Source: Lachnospiraceae bacterium (GTDB lineage: Bacteria; Bacillota; Clostridia; Lachnospirales; Lachnospiraceae). Taken from it: a stretch of DNA of 31,154 nucleotides. Location: NCBI GenBank assembly GCA_900770225.1, contig CAAGJU010000349.1:1-31154 (forward strand), given 5' to 3'. This document shows positions 24,236-31,154 of the stretch, in pieces. The position numbers and the translations under genes are program-made. The notes under the pieces are model-generated. The model was not told the DNA's origin and ran no database searches. It saw only the letters and a list, made by a program, of their open reading frames with translations. The first letter of the stretch is position 1, and each line of letters opens with the position of its first letter.

Positions 24236-25052
24236 CACCGTTCGTCATGCCCTCGACAACCTTCTTGTTCAGGAACAGATAGATAACAAGCATCGGCAGT
24301 ACGCTGATGGCTATGGAAGCGAAGATGGAGCCCCAGTCCTTGGTTCCGAATTCGTCCGTGAAGTACAGAAGACCTGTCTGAATGGTCTTGAGCTTGCTGT
24401 CGCTGACAAACGTCATGGAGAACAGCAGATCGTTCCACTTATAGAAGAACTGAAGGACAAGAACGGTCACGATGCCGTTTTTCATCAGCGGAACAACGAT
24501 ATACCACATCATCTTGAATATGCCGCAGCCATCGATGACGCTCGCCTCCAGAATCTCATCCGAGAGAGACCTCATATAGCCGCACATCAGGAAGATGGAG
24601 AGCGACAGACCGAAGGCGATATAGGTGATGATCAGGCAGAATCTGGTGTTCAGAATCCCCATTTTGCTGTAGATCTGAAAGAGCGGCAGAAGCGCCGTGG
24701 CGACAGGGACCATAAGTCCCGTCAGGAAGTAATTTGAGAAAAATTCCCTGCCCTTCCAGCGCATTTTTGTCAGTGCGAAGCTCACCGGTACGGTGATCAG
24801 GATGATGAAAAGCAGAGCCACAACCGTATAGAAAAGGCTGTTCAGGAAATACCGGCCCATGTGTCCGCGCGTCCACGCGTTGACAAAGTTCTGATAATAG
24901 AAGCCTTCCGGCAGCGAGTACGACGGATTGGCCGTGAACTCCGTCGGCGACTTCATGGCAGATGTCAGCAGCCAGAAGATAGGATATGCGTCGATGACGA
25001 CAATGGCCACAATAATGATTACCCGTATGACACTTTTTATTCTCTTACTCAT
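24222..25052 (-). CDS. Carbohydrate ABC transporter permease, MalG-like (CUT1)
   Basis: A 276-residue membrane protein with six hydrophobic segments (first about 10-28: VIRVIIIVAIVVIDAYPIFWLL). The cytoplasmic EAA loop that docks the ATPase is EILEASVIDGCGIFKMMWYIVVPLM, and the protein ends in KKVVEGMTNGAVKG, typical of the MalG/UgpE/LacG group. It starts 4 bases after the preceding permease ends. No ATPase gene is present; in Firmicutes such systems commonly share an MsmX-type ATPase encoded elsewhere, so this is expected. Confidence 0.93.
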   Translation of the reverse strand: MSKRIKSVIRVIIIVAIVVIDAYPIFWLLTSAMKSPTEFTANPSYSLPEGFYYQNFVNAWTRGHMGRYFLNSLFYTVVALLFIILITVPVSFALTKMRWKGREFFSNYFLTGLMVPVATALLPLFQIYSKMGILNTRFCLIITYIAFGLSLSIFLMCGYMRSLSDEILEASVIDGCGIFKMMWYIVVPLMKNGIVTVLVLQFFYKWNDLLFSMTFVSDSKLKTIQTGLLYFTDEFGTKDWGSIFASIAISVLPMLVIYLFLNKKVVEGMTNGAVKG

Positions 25053-25056
25053 CGTC

Positions 25057-25941
25057 TCAATCGCTCTCCTTCACATCAAATCGTTTGATAATCTGTGTGC
25101 CGACGATGCAGATCAGGAAGATCACAATCGCCACAGCAGAACCGTAACCGTAATTTCTGTATTCAAATGCCACGTTGTACATGTACATGGACAGCGACGT
25201 TGTCGCACTGCCCGGTCCTCCGCCCGTCAGCGCGATGGCTGACTCGAACATTTTGACCGTACCTGCAAAGGCAAAGACAAGGCAGGTGATCGTCACCGGC
25301 TTGAGCAGCGGCATCAGGACGCGGCTGAACAGCTGCCAGCTGTTGCATCCGTCAATTTTTGCCGCCTCGATGACATCATCGGAGATATCCAGCAGTCCCC
25401 CGTAAAAAATAACGGCGTAGAATCCAAGGGATACCCAGACATCCATGATGCACAGGGACCGGAGGGCCGTACTCTGCTGTCCGATCCATGGCTGAACCAG
25501 ATCCTGGCGCCCGACAGCTGCGAGGAGGCTGTTCAGCAGTCCGTAATACGGCTGGATCTCGTAAATCTTCTTAAAAAGCTGTCCCACGGCAACGGTCGGA
25601 AGCACAACTGGGAAAAATGTGATGGTCTTCACAAGATTCTTGAAATGTTTCAGCCAGAACCGGTAAATAAGTGCAAGCAGCAGACCGAGAATCACCATGC
25701 CCATCATTGTCATCAGAATGTATTCCAGCGTGACGACCAGGGCATCTCTGAACTTGGAATCAATAAACAGTTTTCCGTAGTTCTTCAGGCCTGTGAATTC
25801 CCAGTTCAATCCCGGTGTGCCGCTGTACAGTGAATAATAGAACGACCATACAACCGGAACGACAACGAGACCGGTAAACAGGATCAGCGCCGGAATCACA
25901 AACAGCGCAATGACTTTTTTATTCGATAAAACTTTTTTCAT
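25057..25941 (-). CDS. Carbohydrate ABC transporter permease, MalF/UgpA-like (CUT1)
   Basis: A 294-residue membrane protein with six hydrophobic segments. The N-terminal helix (VIALFVIPALILFTGLVVVPVVWSFYYS region) and the EAA loop DVIEAAKIDGCNSWQLFSRVLMPLLKP identify the MalF/LacF/UgpA group. The sequence NWEFTGLKNYGKLF after the first helix is also typical. It forms a heterodimer with the next gene product, receiving substrate from the lipoprotein encoded upstream. A 257-base gap containing a stem-loop separates it from the binding-protein gene. Confidence 0.93.
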   Translation of the reverse strand: MKKVLSNKKVIALFVIPALILFTGLVVVPVVWSFYYSLYSGTPGLNWEFTGLKNYGKLFIDSKFRDALVVTLEYILMTMMGMVILGLLLALIYRFWLKHFKNLVKTITFFPVVLPTVAVGQLFKKIYEIQPYYGLLNSLLAAVGRQDLVQPWIGQQSTALRSLCIMDVWVSLGFYAVIFYGGLLDISDDVIEAAKIDGCNSWQLFSRVLMPLLKPVTITCLVFAFAGTVKMFESAIALTGGGPGSATTSLSMYMYNVAFEYRNYGYGSAVAIVIFLICIVGTQIIKRFDVKESD

Positions 25942-26002
25942 GGCAAATTCCCCGTCAGGCGGTGCAATAAACGCTTTGTATTATAGTGGCATAGCGTGAT
26001 AA

Positions 26003-26039
26003 GGGCTGCTGAAGGTCATGCAGATTCCTTCAGCAGCCC
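26003..26039 (-). promoter_or_regulatory. Intercistronic stem-loop after the binding-protein gene
   Basis: GGGCTGCTGAAGG (26003-26015) and CCTTCAGCAGCCC (26027-26039) form a perfect 13-base stem with an 11-base loop. On the minus strand no T-tract follows (TTATCACG), so it is more likely a 3'-end protecting or partial-termination structure that leaves the binding-protein message more abundant than the permease message, as known for maltose-type operons. Confidence 0.6.
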
Positions 26040-26090
26040 ACATTCAATTCTTCAATAAACTCTCAAGCCTGCATGAAAGTCCGTGCCGGC

Positions 26091-26138
26091 TTCGCCGACA
26101 GGCATCTACATATATGTCTCCGTTTTCGCCGACAGGCA
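26091..26138. repeat. 14-bp direct repeat in the binding-protein/permease gap
   Basis: TTCGCCGACAGGCA occurs at 26091-26104 and again at 26125-26138. It lies between the stop of the binding-protein gene and the stem-loop at 26003-26039. Its role is unknown. Confidence 0.5.
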
Positions 26139-26198
26139 GCCGGATGGCATACCCGTCAGAAGTTTCAGGCATCAGCCTGTCTGCGCGTCAGCAAAGCA

Positions 26199-27659
26199 TC
26201 AGTTCGCGAGGTCATACGCTTCCTGTATCGACTCACAGTACTGCTGTCCGTCCATATCTCCGTTCAGCACATTCTGGATGTTATCCTGAGCTGCAGCCTT
26301 GGTCTGATCATCCATGTATGCTTCCCACCATGCGGTAGCACCTGTAGCGCCGTTGATATCGTCTACGATGGCCTTGACTGTAGTTCCGAGCTGGCTGTCA
26401 TCGGTGTCATACTTGTAACCGCGGATGCTCTGATAGTTCTCCATAGCATAGTTGCCGATGTTCGATACGAAGTACTGCAGCCATCCTGCAGTGGCAGCAT
26501 CATATTTTTCCTTGGACAGGCAGAATACGTTGCCGCAGTTGGTCGGATACTCTGTAGCCGGGCTCACGGATTCATCAACTACCGGAACACCCATGAAGCC
26601 GATGTTGTCCTCACCGTCAGGGTTCGTCTCAGGGTCTGCGATGGAAGAGCTGAACCAGGAGCCATCATACAGCATAGCGCACTGTCCGTTCAGGAGCATG
26701 CCCTCAGCTGTTGTATTATCAACTGTTGTAGCGCCTTCGCCGAAGTAGCCCTTGGATGCCATATCTGCAACCATCTGCGCCGCTTTTACATAGCCGTCAT
26801 CCGTGAACTTCGCTTCACCGTTGCTGGCTTTCTTTACAGCGTCAGCGCCCATGGAACGATATGCATAGGCATTGACAAGTCTGGTTGTCGGCCACTTGTC
26901 GGCACCGCCGGTAGCAAGCGGCTGAATTCCCTGGCTCTTGAGCTTGTCACATACGTCAAGCAGCTCATCCCATGTCGTCGGAACGTCAACGCCCGCTTTT
27001 TCAAATACGGACTTGTTGTACCAGAATCCCTCAATATTCAGTCCGAACGGCAGGTCATACAGATCATCCGTGTTGGAAAGGCTCAGCAGGCTTGACTTCG
27101 CAGCAGGAAGCAAAGCGTCGCTTTCGCCGACCGCATCAAGCGCATCCGAAATATCCACAACCTTGTCAGCCTCAATCAGCTGCTGCAGCGGTTTACCGGC
27201 TGAATATACGAATACATCCGGAAGATCATCGGAAGCAACCAGTGTGGAGATCTTTGTGGAGAGATCCGTCTGTGCTACGTATTCGTATTCATAGGAAAAG
27301 TTCGGGTTCACCTCATCGATGTATTTCTGCGTCAGCTCATTGATGATCTTTCCCTCCGTGCTGTCTTCAGCCCATATGGCGAGAATCTTGATCGACTTGG
27401 ATGCTGATGTATCTACCGCACCGGAAGAGGCTGTGCTCTCCGCAGAAACAGCCTCGGCTGCTGAAGAGGAAGATGCTGCCGACGTTTCCTCCGCGGCACT
27501 GTCAGCAGATGATGAAGAGGACGCTGACGCTGCGGACGAAGCCGCAGAAGCGGAAGATGCCGCAGTACTGGATGCCGTGCTGCTTCCGCAGCCGGCGAGC
27601 ATGCCGGCCGTCATAGCCGAAGCCACCAGAACGGATAAAACCTTGCTGTTACGTTTCAT
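26199..27659 (-). CDS. Extracellular solute-binding lipoprotein of a CUT1 sugar ABC transporter
   Basis: A 486-residue protein from ATG 27659, with AAGGAGGA 7 bases upstream; the longer open frame before it has no family resemblance. A lipoprotein signal peptide leads to the lipobox LAGC with C24. Residues 25 to about 85 are an extremely Ser/Ala-rich, acidic linker, longer than usual, followed by the type 1 extracellular binding fold (IKILAIWAEDSTEGKI; later TTWDELLDVCDKLKSQGIQPLATGG, typical of this family; AMLYDGSWFSSS). It captures substrate at the membrane surface for the two permeases. It is the first gene of the minus-strand cluster and is probably the main regulated gene. Confidence 0.94.
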   Translation of the reverse strand: MKRNSKVLSVLVASAMTAGMLAGCGSSTASSTAASSASAASSAASASSSSSADSAAEETSAASSSSAAEAVSAESTASSGAVDTSASKSIKILAIWAEDSTEGKIINELTQKYIDEVNPNFSYEYEYVAQTDLSTKISTLVASDDLPDVFVYSAGKPLQQLIEADKVVDISDALDAVGESDALLPAAKSSLLSLSNTDDLYDLPFGLNIEGFWYNKSVFEKAGVDVPTTWDELLDVCDKLKSQGIQPLATGGADKWPTTRLVNAYAYRSMGADAVKKASNGEAKFTDDGYVKAAQMVADMASKGYFGEGATTVDNTTAEGMLLNGQCAMLYDGSWFSSSIADPETNPDGEDNIGFMGVPVVDESVSPATEYPTNCGNVFCLSKEKYDAATAGWLQYFVSNIGNYAMENYQSIRGYKYDTDDSQLGTTVKAIVDDINGATGATAWWEAYMDDQTKAAAQDNIQNVLNGDMDGQQYCESIQEAYDLAN

Positions 27660-27685
27660 GAATATTTCCTCCTTACCTTCTTCTG

Positions 27686-27708
27686 TACCGCTGCCCCATA
27701 CAGCGGTA
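27686..27708 (-). promoter_or_regulatory. Leader hairpin of the binding-protein gene
   Basis: TACCGCTG (27686-27693) and CAGCGGTA (27701-27708) are perfect complements around a seven-base loop, about 27 bases before the start codon on the minus strand. It may stabilise the message or control translation. Confidence 0.5.
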
Positions 27709-27733
27709 TTTATAACTGATATAGTTATCTTAC

Positions 27734-27754
27734 GTGTATTTTCCTCAAATACAC
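27734..27754. promoter_or_regulatory. Inverted repeat upstream of the binding-protein gene, possible operator
   Basis: GTGTATTT (27734-27741) and AAATACAC (27747-27754) are perfect complements five bases apart, in the AT-rich region where the minus-strand promoter should lie. On the plus strand eight T residues follow after AGTGCA, so it also resembles a terminator, but no plus-strand gene precedes it. An operator for the AraC-type regulator or a repressor is one reading. Confidence 0.4.
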
Positions 27755-27843
27755 AGTGCATTTTTTTTAAATATTGTACATTTTTCCAAATATGCTGCAA
27801 ACAAACCCCATGGAAAGGAAGCAAATCCCATTGAAAGCAATTA

Positions 27844-27873
27844 TTGACTTATTGGTCTATAAACATGTATATT
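27844..27873 (+). promoter_or_regulatory. Promoter of the TetR-antiporter operon
   Basis: TTGACT (27844-27849), an 18-base spacer and TATATT (27868-27873) give a good sigma-A promoter about 85 bases before the TetR start codon. The operator at 27854-27880 overlaps its spacer and -10. Confidence 0.5.
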
Positions 27874-27880
27874 ATTGACC
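27854..27880. promoter_or_regulatory. Probable TetR operator overlapping the promoter
   Basis: GGTCTATAA (27854-27862) and TTATTGACC (27872-27880) form an inverted repeat, eight of nine pairs matching, with a nine-base centre. It covers the -10 hexamer, the usual place for a TetR-family protein to block its own transcription. The link to this particular regulator is inferred from position. Confidence 0.5.
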
Positions 27881-27957
27881 GCCAGGTCTACGATATTAAT
27901 CCGTCTACACGCATATTTACATTTCACCAGCGTTGCACGGGAAGGAGGCAGCAGGAT

Positions 27958-28566
27958 ATGGAAAAAGAAATGAAAACACAGCTGACGCGGGAAAAAATAC
28001 TCAGTGCCGGCATTGAGGAATTCGGTCGCAATGGCTATCGAGGAGGTTCCATCAACGCCATCTGTGCAGCCGGCATCAGCAAAGGGCTGATCTATCACAA
28101 TTTCAGGGACAGAGATGTGCTCTATCTGGCCTGTGTGCAGAGAAGTCTGGAAGACATGGTCAAAAGCATCGAGACGCAGATGGAGGATCCGGCGGTTTCC
28201 TACAGCACCGCCCGCCAGCGCTTCTTCGACACGCATGAGATGGAGGCGCACCTCTTCCTGGAGACAGCCGTCAATCCGCCGCAGGAGCTCAGAAACGAAA
28301 TCGAAGCGCTCTGGCAGCCCGTGGAAGCGCTGAACCGCAGAGAATTTGACCGGCTGCTGGATAAACACCGGCTGCGCGACGGCGTCAGCCGGGAAACGGC
28401 ATTTCAGTGGATGAAGTGCATGCAGAGCGTATACAATGCATTTTTCCGTGAAAACATCAGTACAGAGGACAGCTTTGCGAGCCGCATGCAGAAGCACGAA
28501 GAAGGTGCCGCTCAGTTCGTCGATCTGCTGCTCTACGGCATTGCAGTTCCAGAGGAGGTATCATGA
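27958..28566 (+). CDS. TetR/AcrR family transcriptional regulator
   Basis: A 202-residue protein from ATG 27958, chosen because AAGGAGG lies just upstream at 27942-27948; a longer open frame upstream is not family-like. The N-terminal helix-turn-helix covers about residues 10-57 (TREKILSAGIEEFGRNGYRG, then INAICAAGISKGLIYHNF, with RDVLY). The remaining helical domain, about 60-202, would bind an unknown ligand. The stop overlaps the antiporter start (ATGA), so the two are co-translated and the regulator probably controls the antiporter and itself. Confidence 0.92.
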   Translation: MEKEMKTQLTREKILSAGIEEFGRNGYRGGSINAICAAGISKGLIYHNFRDRDVLYLACVQRSLEDMVKSIETQMEDPAVSYSTARQRFFDTHEMEAHLFLETAVNPPQELRNEIEALWQPVEALNRREFDRLLDKHRLRDGVSRETAFQWMKCMQSVYNAFFRENISTEDSFASRMQKHEEGAAQFVDLLLYGIAVPEEVS

Positions 28567-29777
28567 TGCTTGTTCTTCGGTGGGCAGCCGCTCTTGCCCT
28601 GTCTTTTGTGATCGGGCGTCTGATGACAAAAATACATATGCCCGCGATTCTTGGCTGGCTGATCGGCGGTATGCTGTTCGGCCCGCACGCGCTGCAGCTG
28701 GTCCCGCAGAACCTGCTGGACAGCAGCTGGTATATCGCAGTGCAGGATCTGCTGAGCGTTGCCGTCGGTCTGATGCTCGGCACGGAGCTGATCTGGAAAA
28801 AACTGAAAAAATACGGCCGGGCGCTAATGATCACAACGCTCACGCAGTCGCTGGGAACATTTATCATCGTGTCGGCAGTCTTTGCTTCCATCTTCGCCGT
28901 GCAGGGCATCCCCGTATGGCTCGGCTTTGCCTTCGGCGGGATCGCTCTCGCGACGGCGCCGGCACCAGCCCTCTCCATCACCCAGGAATATCACACCAGA
29001 GGACCCGTGACGGATACGCTGCTGCCGATGGCCGTGCTGGATGATATCGTGGGCATCGTGGTCTTCTTCACGGTCAACTCCCTGATCGCAAGGCAGGTTT
29101 CCGCAGGAACCATGGCCTGGTATATGGTGCCGGTCATGATTTTTCTCCCGATCCTGATCGGGATTCTGCCCGGCTTCGTTGCGGGTAAACTGCTCCGCCG
29201 CTGTAAAAACAGAGGTGCCATGATGGCTGTGATCCTCGGCATGATCGTCATAACGGCGGGTCTCGGCTGGCTGTGCAATACTTACCTGACACCGGGCGTA
29301 AGCCTGAATTACGTGCTGATGGGCGTATCGTTTTCGACTGTTTTCTCGAATATGATACCGGAGGAAACGCTGCAGACGATCATTCACGATTACAACCCGA
29401 TCCTGCTTGTGTCTCTTCTGGCAACGATCTTCGGTCTCGGTGCGCCACTGGACTACCATCTGGTTACCGGTGCCGGCCTGTATACCTTCTTGTATATCGC
29501 AGCCCGTGCCTTCGGCAAATATTTCGGAGCGCGGTTCGGAGCCACGGTGACCCACCTTCCGGAAACCGTGCAGAAATACCTCGGCCTGACTCTTCTGCCG
29601 CACAGCGGTGTCTCTCTTGTCTTCACCGGTATCATCTGCGCCACCCTGGCGAACGAGCCTGATCTGGTGCATATCGTACAGGGCACCATCGCCGCAGCCG
29701 CCATCATCAATGAATTCATTGCGGTGCTTGCAGCCCGCAGAGGCTTCCGGCTCGCCGGCGAGATGCATGCCGCATAA
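28563..29777 (+). CDS. CPA2-type cation/proton antiporter (Kef/NhaP-like membrane protein)
   Basis: A 404-residue membrane protein with 11-13 hydrophobic segments. Family marks include the N-terminal MHMPAILGWLIGGMLFGPHAL-like region, a TAPAPALSITQEY segment and the acidic pair in VLDDIVGIVVFF, which corresponds to the ion-binding site in these exchangers. It has no cytoplasmic TrkA-N domain. GGAGG at 28554-28558 could serve ATG 28563 or the adjacent ATG 28566. It exchanges Na+ or K+ for protons, probably; the ion is not decided by the sequence. It is coupled to the TetR gene by a 4-base overlap. Confidence 0.85.
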   Translation: MMLVLRWAAALALSFVIGRLMTKIHMPAILGWLIGGMLFGPHALQLVPQNLLDSSWYIAVQDLLSVAVGLMLGTELIWKKLKKYGRALMITTLTQSLGTFIIVSAVFASIFAVQGIPVWLGFAFGGIALATAPAPALSITQEYHTRGPVTDTLLPMAVLDDIVGIVVFFTVNSLIARQVSAGTMAWYMVPVMIFLPILIGILPGFVAGKLLRRCKNRGAMMAVILGMIVITAGLGWLCNTYLTPGVSLNYVLMGVSFSTVFSNMIPEETLQTIIHDYNPILLVSLLATIFGLGAPLDYHLVTGAGLYTFLYIAARAFGKYFGARFGATVTHLPETVQKYLGLTLLPHSGVSLVFTGIICATLANEPDLVHIVQGTIAAAAIINEFIAVLAARRGFRLAGEMHAA

Positions 29778-29816
29778 TGCATCTGTATTCTGCATCCGGA
29801 TAAGTTGGAACAGGGA

Positions 29817-29844
29817 TTGACAAGCGGTTTCCGTGAAGTAGAAT
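29817..29844 (+). promoter_or_regulatory. Promoter of the CDF transporter gene
   Basis: TTGACA (29817-29822), a 16-base spacer and TAGAAT (29839-29844) form a strong sigma-A promoter. Transcription would start near 29851, leaving a leader of about 75 bases with a hairpin TCAGCCG (29877-29883) with CGGCTGA (29899-29905) before the GGAAGGA ribosome binding site at 29911-29917. Confidence 0.6.
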
Positions 29845-29926
29845 ACTGATTTTAGATGTGTGAGTTTTACAAGTGTTCAGCCGTCGGCACAGGATAATCG
29901 GCTGATCCAAGGAAGGAATGTATACC

Positions 29927-31035
29927 ATGGAACCGAACCGCGAAAAATCATTGTACGAATCAGTATCATCGGCATCATAGCCAACGTCCTGCTCGCGGCC
30001 TTCAAGGCCTTCGTGGGTATGATGTCAAACTCCGTCGCTGTCGTCATGGATGCCGTGAACAATCTCAGTGATGCCCTGTCATCGGTTATCACGATCATCG
30101 GTACGAAGCTGGCGGGAAAGAAGCCTGACAGGAAACACCCGCTCGGCTACGGGCGCATTGAATATCTGAGTGCTACGATCATCTCTGTCATCGTCCTCTA
30201 TGCCGGTATTACCTCGCTGGTAGAATCCGTAAAGAAGATCATGCACCCGGAAACGCCTGATTATTCCGCCGTGTCACTTCTGATCATTGCTGTCGCTGTC
30301 GGCGTAAAGATCATTCTCGGCCTGTTTGTAAAGAAGCAGGGACAGAATGCCAGCTCCGACTCACTTGTTGCCTCAGGCGAGGACGCGCTGTTCGACGCGA
30401 TCATCTCTGCTTCCACGCTGGCCGCTGCTGTTATCTACCTGCTCTCCGGCGTCAGCCTTGAGGCATGGCTCGGCGCCATCATCTCCGTCGTCATCGTCAA
30501 ATCCGGCGTCGAACTGCTGAGAGATACGCTCAGTCAGATCCTCGGTGAGCGCATTGATGCGGAAACGGCACGGAAAGTCAAGGAAACAATCGGTAAGATC
30601 GACGGCGTCGAGGGGGTCTATGATCTGGTTCTGCACAGCTACGGGCCGACCATGCTGGTCGGATCGGTTCACGTGCAGGTGCCGGACACCATGACGATGG
30701 TACAGCTTGATCAGCTGGAACGCCGTATTTTTGAAGCTGTATTGCAGGAGGATCACGTACTCATCACCGGTGTTTCCATCTACTGTCTGAACACCAGCGA
30801 TCAGGAAGCCAGTGAAGCCGAACTGTCTGTCCGCAGAATTCTGAACGACTACCCGGATGTTCTGCAGATGCACGGTTTCTTCCTTGACCCGGATAAAAAA
30901 GCCATGCAGTTTGATATCATCATCAGCTTCGATGCCGATCGCGAAAAAATATACGGCGAGATCCTCGACAGGGTGAAGAAAGCTTTCCCGGAATACAACG
31001 TGAGGATCCAGCTGGATCTGGATATTTCAGACTAA
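29927..31035 (+). CDS. Cation diffusion facilitator (CDF) transporter with an apparent frameshift at its N-terminus
   Basis: About 370 residues of a CDF metal/proton antiporter. The DxxxD-type metal site of TM2 is in VVMDAVNNLSDALSS, with a second DxxxD-type site in GEDALFDAIIS; about six helices (to residue 230) precede a cytoplasmic domain extended beyond the usual 300-residue length by a second alpha/beta unit. The best start is ATG 29927, 9 bases after GGAAGGA, but it reads MEPNREKSLYES and stops after 17 codons. One extra A in the run of five at 29943-29947 would give MEPNREKIIVRISIIG, in frame with the body. The in-frame alternative is GTG 29860, which has no ribosome binding site and lies about 9 bases from the predicted transcription start. 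Either a sequencing error or a true frameshift is likely; otherwise the gene is expressed poorly. Confidence 0.88.
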
Positions 31036-31079
31036 ACAAATTGTCGATATATATCAGAATACAGATGCCTCCACCCGCA

Positions 31080-31154
31080 ACACGCTCTCGCTCGTCCTCG
31101 ACGCAGCGGTGGTAAGCTCATCCTTCACTGACGTTCGAATTCGCCAACCACCGG
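31080..31154 (-). repeat. Palindromic element family, copy C (cut by window end)
   Basis: Read on the minus strand, 31123-31080 matches 1210-1253 of element A at 41 of 44 positions; all three differences are transitions. Upstream of it in that direction, CGGTGGT pairs with ACCACCG, and CGGTGGTTGGC resembles CGGTAGTTGGC of element A (near 1080-1090). The inner hairpins of element A are replaced here by a short stretch. The element continues beyond the window. Confidence 0.75.

Noticed and set aside
23100..24737. A 545-codon plus-strand open frame opposite GH127 and the permease
   Set aside because: Both genes underneath are well supported on the minus strand; this frame crosses the tandem repeats and shows no family resemblance.

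Overview
The window looks like chromosomal DNA of a gut-type Clostridia bacterium, most likely Lachnospiraceae. The signs are a moderate GC content, strong AGGAGG-type ribosome binding sites, a YesM/YesN-type two-component pair beside a CUT1 sugar ABC transporter that has no ATPase of its own, and a Firmicute-style heterodimeric ABC exporter. This assignment is inference from gene content only. I see no tRNA, rRNA, CRISPR array, prophage or transposase gene.

Layout. 143-4696 (+): a NifX-like/SlyD-like fusion protein, then an HD-GYP protein and a seven-TM EAL protein (two candidate c-di-GMP phosphodiesterases). 4884-11625 (-): an F-type ATP synthase operon transcribed atpB-E-F-A-G-D-C. It has no separate atpH; the C-terminal domain of the delta subunit is instead fused to the front of the alpha subunit, and the delta N-terminal domain is missing. 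12068-15716 (+): a two-gene heterodimeric ABC exporter. 15863-27659 (-): a carbohydrate/organic-acid cluster read as solute-binding lipoprotein, two permeases, GH127-type glycosidase, DUF1537 sugar-acid kinase, Asp/Glu racemase-superfamily protein, AraC-type response regulator, BKACE (DUF849) enzyme and sensor kinase. 27958-29777 (+): a TetR regulator translationally coupled to a CPA2-type antiporter. 29927-31035 (+): a cation diffusion facilitator whose best start is out of frame with the body of the gene by one base.

How the genes may work together. The 15.9-27.7 kb cluster reads as a sense-import-degrade unit: the kinase/regulator pair probably controls the transporter, GH127 removes a sugar (probably L-arabinofuranose-like), and the kinase, racemase-like protein and BKACE enzyme process an acid part. 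The BKACE gene sits between the regulator and sensor genes, so it is probably made together with them. No aldolase or dehydrogenase is present, so the pathway is incomplete here.

Non-coding structure is plentiful. A roughly 300 bp palindromic element (1009-1307) shares a 44 bp block, 41/44 identical, with the right end of the window, and its left arm with a fragment at 11927-11960. A second palindromic element closes the EAL/atpC convergent junction. Three 46-47 bp tandem repeats, two of them with perfect hairpin arms, lie between the permease and GH127 genes. The strongest oddities are the delta-alpha ATP synthase fusion, the NifX-SlyD fusion, the BKACE/two-component arrangement and the mobile-looking palindromic repeats.
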